Source: Idiomarina loihiensis (GTDB lineage: Bacteria > Pseudomonadota > Gammaproteobacteria > Enterobacterales > Alteromonadaceae). From it: DNA of 64,000 nucleotides. Under the pieces are notes generated by a model, which saw only the letters and a list, made by a program, of their open reading frames with translations, was not told where the DNA came from and did no database searches. The position numbers were made by a program, and so were the translations under genes. The stretch is from positions 2,356,001 through 2,420,000 of the forward strand of contig NZ_CP074112.1 of assembly GCF_024584785.1 (NCBI RefSeq), in the 5' to 3' direction. Within the stretch, counting starts at the first letter, position 1. The number at the start of each line of letters is the position of its first letter. This document shows positions 21,590-34,266 of the stretch, in pieces.

Positions 21590-22883
21590 GCTTCGTCCTG
21601 GTGCAGCAAGCCGCGCCGCGGCAGCCCAAGCTGTGTTTCAAGTGCTTGAGCACCAACGCTCGTTAAGCACTGCGTTGCCGGTGGCAGCGAGTAAACTTTC
21701 TGCGCGCGATCGTGGCATGGCTCAAGCTCTCGCATACGGTGTTTTGCGGCATCTACCGCAGCTTAACTTTATGCTAAGTAAGCTGCTTACCAAGCCTCTC
21801 AAAGGTGAATTACTAATCTTAAACTCACTATTGTTAGTGGGCGCTTACCAACTTGTCTACATGGGCGCAGCCTCGCATGCCGCGGTATCCGCCACCGTTG
21901 ATGCAGCCATTACTTTAGGTCGTAATCGGCAAAAAGGCTTAGTAAACGGTGTCTTGCGTAACCTGCAACGGCAACAGTCTGAGTTACTAGAACAAATTGC
22001 CGCCCGCGCCGAGTTAGCCCATGGCCATCCTCGCTGGCTGGCTGAACTTATTCAACATGCTTACCCACAACACGCAGAAGCTATTTTAGCGGCGAATAAT
22101 CAGCAAGCGCCCATGTGGCTTCGTGTCAACCAACAGCATCACACACGCGAGCAGTATCTGGCATTATTAGCTGACGCTGGCTTAGCGGCAGCCTCTGATA
22201 GCCCACTAGCTTCGGCAATTCGCCTAGAGCAGCCGGTAGATGTGCAGCAGCTACCAGGCTTTGCACAAGGCTGGGTTTCGGTACAAGATGTTGCTGCGCA
22301 GCATGCAGCTAGCCTGTTACAACCTCAACCCCATGAACGCATTCTAGATTGCTGTGCAGCTCCTGGTGGTAAAACTGCTCACCTATTAGAGACAGCTCCT
22401 ACGGCCGCGGTCTTGGCATTAGATGCCGATGCCCAACGCTTGCAACGGGTGCATGACAATTTGGCGCGTTTACAATTAACAGCCGTTGTGAAACAAGGTG
22501 ATGCTACTAGTGCCGACTGGTGGGATGGTCAACTGTTTGACCGGATTTTACTTGATGCCCCCTGCTCTGCCACGGGCGTGATTCGTCGTCATCCTGATAT
22601 CAAATGGCTACGCCGCGCGAATGACATTAGCGCCCTAGCTGAATTACAGGCAAGGATTCTTGATAACCTCTGGCCAATGTTAAAGCCAGGCGGTACCCTA
22701 GTTTATGCAACCTGCTCAGTGTTACCTGCAGAAAACAAACAACAAATAGCAGCATTTTTGACGCGCCATGCGGATGCCAAACAAATAGCTATAGGGCCTG
22801 GTACCGAGCTTGATTGGCAGTGGCTTCCGGGTGAGCAACATGGCGATGGTTTCTATTATGCAAAACTGGAAAAACGCACATGA
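21582..22883 (+). CDS. rsmB: 16S rRNA m5C967 methyltransferase RsmB
   Basis: RsmB methylates C967 of 16S rRNA with SAM. The N-terminal NusB-like domain is followed by the methyltransferase domain with [13 protein letters not shown], the motif [16 protein letters not shown] cysteine and the motif VI ATCSV cysteine, the two catalytic thiols of this family. 433 residues. The stop overlaps the trkA start by four bases. Confidence 0.96.
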   Translation: MTELRPGAASRAAAAQAVFQVLEHQRSLSTALPVAASKLSARDRGMAQALAYGVLRHLPQLNFMLSKLLTKPLKGELLILNSLLLVGAYQLVYMGAASHAAVSATVDAAITLGRNRQKGLVNGVLRNLQRQQSELLEQIAARAELAHGHPRWLAELIQHAYPQHAEAILAANNQQAPMWLRVNQQHHTREQYLALLADAGLAAASDSPLASAIRLEQPVDVQQLPGFAQGWVSVQDVAAQHAASLLQPQPHERILDCCAAPGGKTAHLLETAPTAAVLALDADAQRLQRVHDNLARLQLTAVVKQGDATSADWWDGQLFDRILLDAPCSATGVIRRHPDIKWLRRANDISALAELQARILDNLWPMLKPGGTLVYATCSVLPAENKQQIAAFLTRHADAKQIAIGPGTELDWQWLPGEQHGDGFYYAKLEKRT

Positions 22884-24256
22884 AAATAATCATCCTCGGT
22901 GGCGGTCAAGTAGGCGGTACACTAGCAGAAAACCTAGTGGGCGAAGACAATGATATTACCGTGGTTGACTCAGATATTGGGCGTTTAAATTATTTATCAG
23001 AATTGCATGATATTCGCACCATAGAGGGCTATGCTTCGCATCCTCGGACGCTACGCCAAGCCGGCTGCGAAGATGCTGACATGCTGATTGCGGTAACGCC
23101 AAGCGATGAAACCAACATGCTGGCATGTCAGATTGCCTACACCCTTTACAAGACTCCCAAACGCATCGCGCGCATTCGCTCAGAAGAATACAGCGATTAC
23201 AAAGATAAGCTTTTTCATAAAGACGACATCCCTGTTGATCACCTCATTTCACCCGAACAAGAAGTGACCGACTACATCAAGCTGCTGGTGGATTACCCTG
23301 GCGCTTTGCAGGTGATGGAGTTTGCTGGCGGGCGCGCCAGCCTCGTCGCAGTACGAGCCTATTACGGTGGCAAGTTAGTTGGCCATGCTATTTCTACTTT
23401 GAAAGACCATATGCCTAATGTCGAAACCCGAGTCGCGGCAATTTTCCGGCAAGGGCAAGCCATCAAGCCGATGGGAACAACCATCATTGAAGCCGGCGAC
23501 GAAGTTTTCTTTATTGCCGATACCAGGTATGTCCGCATGGTTATGGAAGAAATGCAGAAGCTTGAGCATCAGTATCGCCGCGTCATGATTGCCGGAGGCG
23601 GTAACATAGGTGCGGGATTGGCGCGCCGTCTGGAAGAGAATCACCATGTAAAACTCATTGAACGCAACCGAGATCGTGCCCTCATGCTCAATGAAAGCCT
23701 GCAAAACACCACCATTCTTGAAGGTGATGCATCAGATCAACGGCTACTGATTGAAGAGCATATTGAAGATATGGACGTGTTTATTGCGGTTACCAATGAT
23801 GACGAAGCTAATATCATGTCCGCCATGCTTGCAAAGAAAATGGGCGCGAAAAAAACCATGGTGTTAATTCAGCGCCAGGCCTACGTCGATCTGGTGCAAG
23901 ATAACGTCATAGACATTGCGATATCTCCGCAACGAGCGACTATTTCGGCACTACTATCACTGATTCGTAAAGGTGATATTGTTAATGCCTATTCACTGCG
24001 TAAAGGTGCAGCTGAGGCTATTGAGGCGATCGCTCATGGCGACGAAAACACCTCTAAAGTTATCGGTAAAACCATCAGCGAAATTAAGCTGCCTCCGGGC
24101 ACCACCATAGGTGCTGTCGTGCGCGGCAATGAAGTGCTTATTGCTCACGACGACACTGTCTTACAAGCCGATGACCACGTTATTTTGTTCTTGGTAGATA
24201 AAAAGTACATTCGCGAAGTGGAACGCTTATTCCAACCTAGTGCGTTATTCTTTTAG
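22880..24256 (+). CDS. trkA: Trk potassium uptake regulatory protein TrkA
   Basis: TrkA is the cytoplasmic NAD(H)-binding ring that gates TrkH. The 458-residue protein is a tandem duplication: two Rossmann TrkA-N domains (starting [17 protein letters not shown] and [17 protein letters not shown]) each followed by a TrkA-C domain. It is the last gene of the def operon and is convergent with trkH, its membrane partner, only 21 bases away. Confidence 0.97.
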   Translation: MKIIILGGGQVGGTLAENLVGEDNDITVVDSDIGRLNYLSELHDIRTIEGYASHPRTLRQAGCEDADMLIAVTPSDETNMLACQIAYTLYKTPKRIARIRSEEYSDYKDKLFHKDDIPVDHLISPEQEVTDYIKLLVDYPGALQVMEFAGGRASLVAVRAYYGGKLVGHAISTLKDHMPNVETRVAAIFRQGQAIKPMGTTIIEAGDEVFFIADTRYVRMVMEEMQKLEHQYRRVMIAGGGNIGAGLARRLEENHHVKLIERNRDRALMLNESLQNTTILEGDASDQRLLIEEHIEDMDVFIAVTNDDEANIMSAMLAKKMGAKKTMVLIQRQAYVDLVQDNVIDIAISPQRATISALLSLIRKGDIVNAYSLRKGAAEAIEAIAHGDENTSKVIGKTISEIKLPPGTTIGAVVRGNEVLIAHDDTVLQADDHVILFLVDKKYIREVERLFQPSALFF

Positions 24257-24273
24257 GGCCTAGTTCAGGCCCT
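24255..24273. terminator. Stem-loop between trkA and trkH
   Basis: AGGGCCT/AGGCCCT with a five-base loop, overlapping the trkA stop in the short convergent gap. No T run follows on either strand, so terminator activity is uncertain. Confidence 0.4.
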
Positions 24274-24277
24274 ATTG

Positions 24278-25729
24278 CTAGCTGCGCCAGAATGTTGGGG
24301 TGAGTAACACTAAGATGGTAAAAACCTCTAAGCGCCCAAATAACATGGCAATCACCAATAGCCACTTGGCCGCGTCCGGGATGTCAGCGTAATTAGCTGC
24401 CACCTCACCTAAACCTGGCCCTAAGTTATTCAAACAGGCTGCGGTAGCCGAAAAGGCTGTCACATCATCTAAACCCGTTGCCAGCAAGCCGAGCATGATG
24501 ACCACAAAAACCAAGGCGTAGGCGGCAAAGAAACCCCACACTGCCTCAACCACTCGTTGCGGCATAATGCGCTTACCTAGTTTAACGGAATAGACCCCAG
24601 CTGGATGTACTAAGCGGTTGAGTTCACGCACCCCTTGCCGAAACAGCAACATCACCCGCACCACTTTTAAACCACCCGCTGTTGAGCTGGCGCAGCCACC
24701 GATAAAGCTGGCAAAGATAAGCAAAATAGGTAAAAACAACGGCCAAGATGAAAAGTCTGTGGTCGCAAAGCCGGCTGTGGTGCTAATTGAAACTGCCTGG
24801 AACATCGCTTGATTAAAGGCCTCTTCGGTCGACGAAAACAGGTCGTGTACCAGCACCGTAAGAAAGACCAGAATAATTAACGCAACCTGAATCAACACGA
24901 ACGCCCGTGCTTCAGGGTCACGGAAATACCCAGTAATTGAACGCCCTGTTATGGCCGCATAATGCACCGCAAAATTTATCGATGAAATGATCAAAAACAC
25001 CACACAAATGGTGTTAATGGTGGCACTGTCAAAGTAGCCCATGCTGGCATCGTAGGTACTGAAGCCACCTACCGCAATGGTTGAAAACGCATGGCCAATA
25101 GCATCAAACCAGCCCATACCCGCAAGCTTATAGGCAATAGCACAAGCGGCGGTTAAAGCCACATAGATGTACCAAAGATGTTTCGCAGTATCGGCAATTC
25201 TAGGGGTCATTTTGGCATCTTTAAGGGGCCCCGGAATTTCCGCTCGATACAGCTGCATACCCCCGATACCAAGCATCGGTAAAATTGCCACCGCCAAAAC
25301 GATAATCCCCATCCCGCCTAACCACTGCAACTGCTGACGGTAAAACAAAATACTGTGGGGCAAGTGTTCAATGCCGGTCAAAATGGTAGCGCCCGTGGTC
25401 GTTAAACCAGAGAAAGACTCGAAGGCAGCATCGGTAATACTCAATGGAACTTCGGCGGTGAACCACAAGGGCAAAATACCCACGGCCCCTAACACCGTCC
25501 AAAACAGGACGGTTAGCAGAAACCCGTCTCGAACTTTAAGATCAGAACGCTCGTGACGGTTCGGATACCAGACGCAAAAGCCAACCACTAAGCTCACCAC
25601 AAAAGCCAGTAAAAAGGCTACTCCACCACCATCTTGATAGATTAACGCAACTACGCCTGGGGGCACCAAGGTAATGCTGAACAAACAAATAAGTAGCCCT
25701 AAAATTCTGAGAATGCCGCGAAAGCGCAC
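24278..25729 (-). CDS. trkH: Trk potassium transporter membrane subunit TrkH
   Basis: A 483-residue membrane protein of the Trk/Ktr superfamily with four pore loops. The filter regions are visible as SGLTTTGAT, STIAVGGFSTYD, STTAGFATTD and CLNNLGPG. It should take up K+ with TrkA, encoded convergently. The upstream yigZ gene ends at the base where trkH starts, so they are probably cotranscribed as in other gammaproteobacteria. Confidence 0.95.
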   Translation of the reverse strand: MRFRGILRILGLLICLFSITLVPPGVVALIYQDGGGVAFLLAFVVSLVVGFCVWYPNRHERSDLKVRDGFLLTVLFWTVLGAVGILPLWFTAEVPLSITDAAFESFSGLTTTGATILTGIEHLPHSILFYRQQLQWLGGMGIIVLAVAILPMLGIGGMQLYRAEIPGPLKDAKMTPRIADTAKHLWYIYVALTAACAIAYKLAGMGWFDAIGHAFSTIAVGGFSTYDASMGYFDSATINTICVVFLIISSINFAVHYAAITGRSITGYFRDPEARAFVLIQVALIILVFLTVLVHDLFSSTEEAFNQAMFQAVSISTTAGFATTDFSSWPLFLPILLIFASFIGGCASSTAGGLKVVRVMLLFRQGVRELNRLVHPAGVYSVKLGKRIMPQRVVEAVWGFFAAYALVFVVIMLGLLATGLDDVTAFSATAACLNNLGPGLGEVAANYADIPDAAKWLLVIAMLFGRLEVFTILVLLTPTFWRS

Positions 25730-26352
25730 TAGCCTGCCTCTTTTAGAATAATTAACTCAAGTTGACCTTGAGTTGAGTTTTTTAATTGGGTTGCAAGCTC
25801 TGTTGCTGATGCGGCAACCACTGCTAGCCTTAATCGTACCGTATCCGTGAATTCTTGTTCGATAATATCTGCCTGATAACGCTGCAATAAATGCTGTACA
25901 ACACTTTGATGCTGGTAATCGTAGTTTAAACGGGCTGATTTGCGTAGTATTTTTTCTGCTGTTGGTAAAACTTTCATGAGCTCGGCGATAGCTTGGCTGT
26001 ATGCGCGTTGCAAGCCTCCGGTTCCGAGTTTCACCCCACCGAAATATCTCACCACCACCACAGAAATTTCTCCTACCCCACTAGTTTGCAATACTTGAAA
26101 CATAGGTTTACCGGCGGTACCACTGGGTTCACCGTCATCACTCATCGCATAAGCTTGACTGTTATTGGGCGCACCCCATAAAGCCGCCGTACAGTAATGA
26201 CTTGCTTGCGGCCACTGTTGTTTACACCAAGCCAGATGCGCAGCCACCTCAGCGGCACTACTAGCGAGCTGTGCATGAGCAATAAACCGACTGTTTTTAA
26301 TGACCAGCTCATGGGTCATGGGCTGCGCCGGAATTAAATAGTTTGCACTCAT
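25729..26352 (-). CDS. yigZ: YigZ/IMPACT family protein
   Basis: A 207-residue protein with an N-terminal IMPACT (UPF0029) domain, recognisable by SDDGEPSGTAGKPMFQVL and VVRYFGGVKLGTGGLQRAYSQA, and a C-terminal ferredoxin-like domain. The molecular role in bacteria is not settled. It precedes trkH without a gap, a common arrangement. Confidence 0.93.
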   Translation of the reverse strand: MSANYLIPAQPMTHELVIKNSRFIAHAQLASSAAEVAAHLAWCKQQWPQASHYCTAALWGAPNNSQAYAMSDDGEPSGTAGKPMFQVLQTSGVGEISVVVVRYFGGVKLGTGGLQRAYSQAIAELMKVLPTAEKILRKSARLNYDYQHQSVVQHLLQRYQADIIEQEFTDTVRLRLAVVAASATELATQLKNSTQGQLELIILKEAG

Positions 26353-26382
26353 GATTTATTTGAACACACCTTGTAGTTCAGA

Positions 26383-28413
26383 TTAATCGCCACTGTTAGC
26401 GGAGGTTGTCGGCAACTTACCAATGCGCATAGGTACGACCTGCTGAAATAGTTCTGGTTGCTGTTCACCTTGACGCAAAGCTCGATAAATCTGCTGGTAA
26501 GCCAGTACATTCTTCACGTAGTTTCGTGTTTCTGCATATGGAATCGTCTCAATCCAGCGATCTGCAGCTAGCGGTTGCGCCGGAATCCAATCATAAACCC
26601 GATAGATGCCCGCATTATAGGCTGCCGTTGCCAATAACCAATTACCTTCTAGCCGTTGTTGTAAATGAGATAAATAGCGAGTACCTAATCGAATATTGGT
26701 TTCAACATGAAATAAATCGCGATGGTTTAATGGCTTATCCTCCATTAAACGAGCGGTACTGGGTAATAGTTGCATCAATCCATAAGCACCTGCGTGCGAA
26801 CGCGCATCATGACGAAACGCGCTTTCACGCCGTGACACCGCCAACGCCCAGTTCACATCAATCTGCGCAGCGTGAGCAAACTTTTGATGTTGCTCTAAAT
26901 AGGCCTCGGGAAAACGCTGTGCCACGGCATCAAATTCTCCCGCTTGGCCGAGCGTATATATCGCTTGATCATGCCATCCCCACTCACTTGCCAAAGCTGC
27001 TAGTTGCAACTGTTGCGCAGGGGTCACCATATTCACCATATAAAACCATTCGCGCCGTGCATCTAGATGCCGATCTAAAGCTCGTAATTCGTAGGCCCGC
27101 TGCACCCCATCAAGCTGCCATAGTGCTTGGCGCTGCTGTTCTGATAATTGCAACGGCTGACGCTGCAGGTTAAGTGGCACATCTAGTTTGGCGGCAGCGA
27201 GAAACCCGTAATAACTGCGTGATTGCGCCAACTCACGCCACAATGGTGCCGAGACCCCGGGCTGTCCTAAACTTTCTAGCGAGCGCGCAAACCAATATTG
27301 CCACTGATCGGACTCTCGTTCGGTATCGGGCAAGCGCGGCATAAATTCAATGATTTGCTGCCAAGCACCTCGCCGTACCCAATCGGCCAACTGCCATTGC
27401 CGCGTGGTGTCATTATGCTCGTTAGGTGCTAGTCGCGCTAGCCAAGTTTCCGCTTGCGGATGGTTTTTCACACTCAGTGCGGTGGCAAACGTCTGATTTA
27501 GGCTAAGCTGCTGCTCGGCGGTCCAGACAATGTGAGATGGTAGCTTGGCTAAAGTAGCCAAGGCTAAATCGGGATCGCGCCAGATAAGGCGACGTAATCC
27601 ATAACTTAAGATTTGCGCTTCGTGTTCAGGATAGGCTTGAGTCAGTGCGCTGAAACGCGTGACATATGATGGGTTAACCCGTACCCGCCGATAATGCTCA
27701 GCCAAGTACTGCATAGGTTCAGGCAACAATCGGCCGAGATAAGGTAACAACGTGTGTTGTCCTCCCTCAGCAGCTAGTACCACCCGCTCCCAGATTAATT
27801 CTGGGGTGCGTAACCCGGCCTCGGCCCAAGCCGCTAAAATGGTGTCGCAAGCTTTGGGTAACGATGAGCCATTGCGCCACACGGTATCGACTTGACGTAG
27901 CACCTGCAACCGATTCACATCCGCTTGGTCAGCTGTGTGCTGCTCTGTAGGCAATAGTGCCAGCTGAGCTTCAATCAAGAAACATTGATGAGTTTGCGAG
28001 CCTGGCGCTTTAAAATCACGAACAAAGCGCTGATAGTCACCCTGTCGCATCAAGTAATCTAACCAAGGCTGTCGTGCTTGCCAATCCAACGGACTCTGTT
28101 GATACCGGTCAAAGAAACTCAGTACGTAGTCCTCATTGGCGATATAGCCAATTTGCCCAATTCGATCAAGCTCGAGATAGGGTAACAAAGGATACCCTTC
28201 TAGTTGCTGTACCAACTGTTGATATTCTTTGATGCGCCGACGCTTGACTGCAACTTCAGCTTGCTTGAACAGTTCGCGCTGCTGCTCACGCACACTTTCG
28301 TCAACCACACTGGCACTGGGCGGCGCCGCCAAGGCTATTGGAGCTATCAGCAAGGCGCCAGCCAGCACACCAGCTTTGATAGAGTTCTTTGATGTTATCT
28401 GAGCTTTCCACAT
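26383..28413 (-). CDS. slt: Soluble lytic murein transglycosylase Slt
   Basis: Slt cleaves peptidoglycan to 1,6-anhydromuropeptides in the periplasm. The ATG at 28413 gives a short basic N terminus and a signal peptide ending near ALAAPP, which I prefer over the open frame to 28491. A long helical superhelix follows, then the catalytic lysozyme-like domain with SRRESAFRHDARS (the Glu is the catalytic acid), GAYGLMQLLPSTAR and ATAAYNAG. About 676 residues, close to the E. coli enzyme. Confidence 0.94.
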   Translation of the reverse strand: MWKAQITSKNSIKAGVLAGALLIAPIALAAPPSASVVDESVREQQRELFKQAEVAVKRRRIKEYQQLVQQLEGYPLLPYLELDRIGQIGYIANEDYVLSFFDRYQQSPLDWQARQPWLDYLMRQGDYQRFVRDFKAPGSQTHQCFLIEAQLALLPTEQHTADQADVNRLQVLRQVDTVWRNGSSLPKACDTILAAWAEAGLRTPELIWERVVLAAEGGQHTLLPYLGRLLPEPMQYLAEHYRRVRVNPSYVTRFSALTQAYPEHEAQILSYGLRRLIWRDPDLALATLAKLPSHIVWTAEQQLSLNQTFATALSVKNHPQAETWLARLAPNEHNDTTRQWQLADWVRRGAWQQIIEFMPRLPDTERESDQWQYWFARSLESLGQPGVSAPLWRELAQSRSYYGFLAAAKLDVPLNLQRQPLQLSEQQRQALWQLDGVQRAYELRALDRHLDARREWFYMVNMVTPAQQLQLAALASEWGWHDQAIYTLGQAGEFDAVAQRFPEAYLEQHQKFAHAAQIDVNWALAVSRRESAFRHDARSHAGAYGLMQLLPSTARLMEDKPLNHRDLFHVETNIRLGTRYLSHLQQRLEGNWLLATAAYNAGIYRVYDWIPAQPLAADRWIETIPYAETRNYVKNVLAYQQIYRALRQGEQQPELFQQVVPMRIGKLPTTSANSGD

Positions 28414-28539
28414 ACTTTCAAACGCTCGTTTAAAAAATGATTGAAAATTTAACCTATTCGGGCCAAACTCTAGAGCGACTATAAGAACCACTTTAACCCA
28501 AAGCTATCTGAGAATCAGTAACCGCTGAAGGAGAATTTT

Positions 28540-30681
28540 ATGATTTATCAGGGTGACAATATTCGGGTTGAGTTTGTTGAAGACGGAATTGCAGAGTTAC
28601 AATTTGCTGCAGCCGGCTCAGTTAACAAGTTCGACCAGAAGACCTTGGAAGAATTCAGTCAAGCACTTACGCAACTAGCCAGTACTGATGGATTGCGTGG
28701 CGTGATTGTAACTAGCAGTAAATCTACTTTTATCGTTGGCGCCGATATTACTGAGTTTTTAACGCTCTTCGCTGATGTAGAACAAACCAAAGTGTGGGTA
28801 GCGAAAGCTTCTCGTGTGTTTGATCAGCTTGAAGACCTGCCGGTACCAACCGTTGCCGCAGTAACAGGCTTTGCCTTAGGCGGCGGCTGCGAGGCAGCCC
28901 TAGCCTGTGATTATCGTGTGGTAGATACCACAGCTACTATCGGTTTACCTGAAGTAAAACTGGGCCTCATCCCAGGGTTTGGTGGCACCATGCGTTTGCC
29001 ACGGATTATTGGTCCGGACAATGCCCTCGAGCTGATCACCACCGGTAAGAACAATCGTCCTGAAGATGCCTTGAAAATTGGCTTGGTAGATTCAGTTGTT
29101 GCCCCAGAGAAATTACGTGAAGCTGCCCTAACCATGGCGAAAGCTGCTGCAGCGGGTGAATTGAACTGGCAACAAAAACGTCAGCCAAAACTCGAAGCCC
29201 TCAAGGCTAACGATGTTGAATTAACTATGACTTTGGTGACCGCCAAAGGTATGGTCGCAGCCCAGGCCGGCAAACACTATCCAGCGCCTCATGCTGCGAT
29301 TCGCGCGATTGAAGAAGGCGCTCGTCATACCCGTGAAGAAGCCTTAAATGCTGAAAACCGAGCCTTTGTTAGCTTAACTCAAACCGACGCTTGTAAAGCA
29401 CAAGTAGGTATTTTCCTAGCCGACCAATTGGTCAAGGGTAAAGCCAAGAAAGCTGCGAAGCAGGCAACTAAAGAAATCAAACGAGCAGCGGTATTAGGTG
29501 CTGGAATTATGGGCGGTGGTATTGCCTATCAATCTGCCTATAAAGGCGTTCCGGTAGTGATGAAAGACATCCGCCAAGATGCGCTTGATTTAGGTATGCG
29601 CGAAGCCAGTAAAATCCTCGGCAAGTTAGTTGAGCGCGGCCGTTTAGACCATAAAAAAATGGCAGCGGTGCTCTCCTCTATCACCCCAAGCTTGCTTGAT
29701 GAAAGTGTGAAGGGCGTCGACATCGTCGTTGAAGCCGTGGTTGAGAACCCAGATGTGAAAGGTAAGGTTCTTGCCCAAATGGAGTCTGTGGTAGATGCCG
29801 ATACCATTTTAGTATCGAACACCTCGACCATTTCTATCGACCGTTTGGCTAAAAATCTGAAAGACCCATCGCGCTTCTGCGGCATGCACTTCTTTAACCC
29901 AGTGCACAAAATGCCGTTAGTTGAAGTGATTCGTGGCGAGCACACCTCTGATGAAACCGTAGCTGCAGTTGTTGCCTATGCCGCGCGCATGGGTAAAACC
30001 GCCATCGTGGTCAATGATTGCCCTGGCTTCTTAGTGAATCGAGTACTGTTCCCATACTTAGCAGGCTTTGCCGGCATGGTCGATGAAGGCGTTGATTTCG
30101 CTGGTATCGACAAAGTTATGGAGCGCCAATTCGGCTGGCCGATGGGCCCTGCCTACTTAAGTGATGTCGTAGGTATTGATACCGCTGATCATTGTACGCT
30201 CGTGATGGCGGATGGCTTCCCTAGCCGCATGCCACGCGATGCCAGCAGCGCCATTGCAAAACTAGCTGCGGCTGAGCGATTTGGTCAGAAGAATGGTAAA
30301 GGCTTCTATAACTATGGCGTCGACAAAAAAGGTCGCCCGAGTAAAGAACAAGCCCCTGAGGTTTACGAACTGCTGAATATTGGTGACAAGCAACTGAGCG
30401 CCGACGACATCATTGGTCGTTGTATGGTACCTATGGTGAACGAATGCGTACGCTGCCTTGAAGAAGGCATTGTAGCTTCGGCCGCAGAGTGCGACATGGC
30501 ATTGCTCTATGGCCTAGGCTTCCCTCCTTTCCGTGGCGGCCCGTTCCGTTATTTAGAAACGGTAGGTTTAGAGAACTTCATTGCCTTAGCTGATAAATAT
30601 GCTCACTTAGGTGAAATGTATCAAGTAACCGATGGCCTGCGCGAAATGGCCAAGTCAGGTAAATCTTATCTGGCCGGTTAA
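28540..30681 (+). CDS. fadB: Fatty acid oxidation complex alpha subunit FadB
   Basis: A 713-residue multifunctional enzyme of beta-oxidation. The N-terminal enoyl-CoA hydratase/isomerase domain shows [18 protein letters not shown] and [14 protein letters not shown]. The 3-hydroxyacyl-CoA dehydrogenase domain starts with [15 protein letters not shown] and includes [23 protein letters not shown] precedes the ATG. It is followed by fadA after 30 bases, forming the fadBA operon. Confidence 0.97.
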   Translation: MIYQGDNIRVEFVEDGIAELQFAAAGSVNKFDQKTLEEFSQALTQLASTDGLRGVIVTSSKSTFIVGADITEFLTLFADVEQTKVWVAKASRVFDQLEDLPVPTVAAVTGFALGGGCEAALACDYRVVDTTATIGLPEVKLGLIPGFGGTMRLPRIIGPDNALELITTGKNNRPEDALKIGLVDSVVAPEKLREAALTMAKAAAAGELNWQQKRQPKLEALKANDVELTMTLVTAKGMVAAQAGKHYPAPHAAIRAIEEGARHTREEALNAENRAFVSLTQTDACKAQVGIFLADQLVKGKAKKAAKQATKEIKRAAVLGAGIMGGGIAYQSAYKGVPVVMKDIRQDALDLGMREASKILGKLVERGRLDHKKMAAVLSSITPSLLDESVKGVDIVVEAVVENPDVKGKVLAQMESVVDADTILVSNTSTISIDRLAKNLKDPSRFCGMHFFNPVHKMPLVEVIRGEHTSDETVAAVVAYAARMGKTAIVVNDCPGFLVNRVLFPYLAGFAGMVDEGVDFAGIDKVMERQFGWPMGPAYLSDVVGIDTADHCTLVMADGFPSRMPRDASSAIAKLAAAERFGQKNGKGFYNYGVDKKGRPSKEQAPEVYELLNIGDKQLSADDIIGRCMVPMVNECVRCLEEGIVASAAECDMALLYGLGFPPFRGGPFRYLETVGLENFIALADKYAHLGEMYQVTDGLREMAKSGKSYLAG

Positions 30682-30699
30682 TCATTAGCGCAGAGCTAA

Positions 30700-31878
<1,179 letters not shown>

Positions 31879-31893
31879 CCTAGGTTAAGATCG

Positions 31894-31931
31894 AAAAGCC
31901 GCTGCAAGGCCATCTTGCAGCGGCTTTTTTT
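31894..31931. terminator. Terminator shared by fadBA and tusA
   Basis: A 15-base-pair stem (AAAAGCCGCTGCAAG and its complement) around a five-base loop with T runs in both directions, placed between the convergent fadA and tusA genes. Confidence 0.93.
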
Positions 31932-32169
31932 ATGCTTTTTTAATCAGGTAACGGTACGGTAAGGTATCGGTTTGGGCAGCCACCAACTCATGGTCCATAA
32001 AGCGACAAAAATTGGGTATGTCGCGGGTAGTTGCTGGATCGTCGGCGATAATCTCGAGGACATCGCCAACGTTGAGTTTACGGATTTGCAACCGCACCAT
32101 CATCACCGGCTCAGGACAACGTAAACCTAGAGCATCGAGCGTCGCGGTCGGCGTTATTGCATCACTCAT
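31930..32169 (-). CDS. tusA: Sulfur carrier protein TusA
   Basis: TusA carries persulfide sulfur from IscS towards tRNA 2-thiouridine synthesis. The 79-residue protein has the sulfur-accepting C18 in [12 protein letters not shown] and the [13 protein letters not shown] and ELPYRYLI-type segments, nearly identical in layout to E. coli TusA. It follows the GNAT gene with five bases between, in a leftward tag-GNAT-tusA group. Confidence 0.95.
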   Translation of the reverse strand: MSDAITPTATLDALGLRCPEPVMMVRLQIRKLNVGDVLEIIADDPATTRDIPNFCRFMDHELVAAQTDTLPYRYLIKKA

Positions 32170-32174
32170 GATGG

Positions 32175-32654
32175 CTACAGATACTTTTGCCAGAACTCGG
32201 CTTTGCCCATGGCGTCATCAAGCTGATAGGGCTTAAAGCCAAACTTCTCATAGGCGATTTTAGCGGGTTCATTACCCTGCAGCACTTCTAAGGTGAGCTT
32301 GCAGCAACCACGAAACTGCGCCAACGTTTCGACTTCTTGTAATAAGCGTTTGGCAATGCCCTGACCACGACAAGCTTTAATCACAGCAATGTCATGAATG
32401 TTCATCACCGGCTTGGCGGCAAAGGTTGAAAACCCTTCAACACAGTTAGCTAATCCAACTGGCTCATCATCCTGAAATGCCAACAGCGAGAACACATGGT
32501 CGCGCTTAGCCATCTCGTCGATTAAGGTTGCTTTCGTTTCTTCTGGTAGCGCCTCGCCACCCCCCATAGGATCTTGCGCATAATCATCTAGCATATCTAA
32601 CACCGCCTGGCGGTGTTTCGGGTTGCTGTAATCAGCGAGCACGATTTCTAACAT
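32175..32654 (-). CDS. GNAT-family N-acetyltransferase
   Basis: A 159-residue single GNAT domain. The acetyl-CoA-binding motif A reads [10 protein letters not shown], followed by [19 protein letters not shown], the usual C-terminal part. The substrate is unknown. It lies seven bases after tag and just before tusA, which suggests cotranscription but gives no functional hint. Confidence 0.85.
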   Translation of the reverse strand: MLEIVLADYSNPKHRQAVLDMLDDYAQDPMGGGEALPEETKATLIDEMAKRDHVFSLLAFQDDEPVGLANCVEGFSTFAAKPVMNIHDIAVIKACRGQGIAKRLLQEVETLAQFRGCCKLTLEVLQGNEPAKIAYEKFGFKPYQLDDAMGKAEFWQKYL

Positions 32655-32661
32655 GGTTCAC

Positions 32662-33261
32662 TCATTTGGTTAAGGTAAATTCTCGCATTAGCTGACACGT
32701 GGGCTGATAACAATGACAATCAACGAGATGGTCATTCACCATACCAACGGCTTGCATAAAAGCGTAACAAATTGTGGTGCCAACAAAGCTAAAACCTGCT
32801 TTTTTAAGCGCCTTGGCCATAGTATCAGAAATTTCATCGCGGGTAGGAATATCTCCCCCGGTTCTAGCGAAGATCCGTGGCTGTCCGTCGCTAAATTGCC
32901 ACAAAAATTCATTGAATGCTTGGCCACTATCACGTAATTGAATATACGCTCGAGCATTTTTGAAGATAGCCTCTATCTTTAAACGATTGCGGATAATTCC
33001 TGCATTGTGCATGAGCTCCTGTTGATAACTTGCTGGCATGCTAACAATTTCATCTGGGTCAAAGTTGGCGAAGGCTTGCCGGTAATGAGCTTGCTTGCGC
33101 AGCACCGTAAGCCAACTTAAGCCTGCTTGCTGACCATCTAGACAGAGCTTTTCAAACAGCTCTTGGCTATCGCCAACGGGGCGGCCCCAGACATTATCAT
33201 GGTAGGCAACGTAATCAGCTGCAGTACCGCACCAACTACAACGTTGAATTGTTTCAGTCAT
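32662..33261 (-). CDS. tag: DNA-3-methyladenine glycosylase I
   Basis: Tag excises 3-methyladenine from alkylated DNA. The ATG at 33261 gives the family start MTETIQRCSWCG. The zinc ligands (the N-terminal Cys and the C-terminal VNDHLVDCHC His/Cys pair) and the WGRPVGDSQELFEKLCLDGQQAGLSW segment are intact. 199 residues. Divergent from glyQ. Confidence 0.94.
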   Translation of the reverse strand: MTETIQRCSWCGTAADYVAYHDNVWGRPVGDSQELFEKLCLDGQQAGLSWLTVLRKQAHYRQAFANFDPDEIVSMPASYQQELMHNAGIIRNRLKIEAIFKNARAYIQLRDSGQAFNEFLWQFSDGQPRIFARTGGDIPTRDEISDTMAKALKKAGFSFVGTTICYAFMQAVGMVNDHLVDCHCYQPTCQLMREFTLTK

Positions 33262-33354
33262 TTCGCATGGTATCCTGTATGCAGTCCTGTAACCAAAGCA
33301 CAACACAGGGTATAATTTACGCTAATTCGTCACAAAAAACAGTACGAGAATCGC

Positions 33355-34263
33355 ATGGCTAGCTACGATGTAAAAACCTTTCAAGGGCTTATTCTTGCCC
33401 TTCAAGATTACTGGGCCCAACAGGGCTGCGCGGTGGTTCAACCGTTAGATATGGAAGTAGGTGCGGGTACCTTTCATCCGATGACCTTTTTACGCTCGGT
33501 CGGCCCCGAGCCGGCTAGCTTTGCCTACGTGCAACCTTGTCGGCGCCCTACCGATGGACGTTACGGTGAAAACCCTAACCGTTTGCAACACTATTATCAA
33601 TTTCAAGTGTTGATGAAGCCCTCACCAAGTAATCTACAAGAACTGTACTTGGGTTCGCTACAGATGCTTGGTTTTGATCCGCTAGTGCACGATATCCGCT
33701 TTGTTGAAGACAACTGGGAATCACCCACACTCGGTGCGTGGGGGCTTGGCTGGGAAGTTTGGCTTAATGGTATGGAAGTGACTCAATTTACCTACTTCCA
33801 GCAAGTTGGTGGACTAGAGTGTAAGCCAGTTGCTGGTGAAATCACCTACGGGCTTGAGCGCTTAGCTATGTACATCCAAGGGGTGGATAGCATCTACGAT
33901 TTGGTTTGGACCGATGGCCCACGCGGTAAAATTTTCTATCGTGATGTGTTTCATCAAAACGAAGTTGAGCAGTCAACTTATAACTTTGAGCATGCTGATG
34001 TTAACGTGCTATTCGCACGGTTTGAGGCCTGTGAAAAAGAATGCCAGCACTTGTTAGAACACAATTTGCCCTTACCAGCCTATGAACAAGTGATGCGTGC
34101 CTCGCATGCGTTTAACCTACTCGACGCCCGCCACGCGATTTCGGTAACCGAACGCCAGCGTTATATTCTGCGGGTAAGGACAATGGCCAAAGGCTGTGCT
34201 GAAGCCTATTATGCAGCGCGCGAAGCGCTTGGGTTTCCACTAGCAAACCAACCAGGAGCATAA
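33355..34263 (+). CDS. glyQ: Glycyl-tRNA synthetase alpha subunit
   Basis: The catalytic subunit of the bacterial alpha2beta2 glycyl-tRNA synthetase, 302 residues. The segments [46 protein letters not shown] and [22 protein letters not shown] are those of the class II active site in this family. Followed by glyS after three bases. Confidence 0.97.
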   Translation: MASYDVKTFQGLILALQDYWAQQGCAVVQPLDMEVGAGTFHPMTFLRSVGPEPASFAYVQPCRRPTDGRYGENPNRLQHYYQFQVLMKPSPSNLQELYLGSLQMLGFDPLVHDIRFVEDNWESPTLGAWGLGWEVWLNGMEVTQFTYFQQVGGLECKPVAGEITYGLERLAMYIQGVDSIYDLVWTDGPRGKIFYRDVFHQNEVEQSTYNFEHADVNVLFARFEACEKECQHLLEHNLPLPAYEQVMRASHAFNLLDARHAISVTERQRYILRVRTMAKGCAEAYYAAREALGFPLANQPGA

Positions 34264-34266
34264 GCT

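Noticed and set aside
26526-27173. 215-codon open frame on the plus strand
   Set aside because: Lies entirely antisense to the catalytic half of slt, with no motif or start site. It is a shadow of codon usage.
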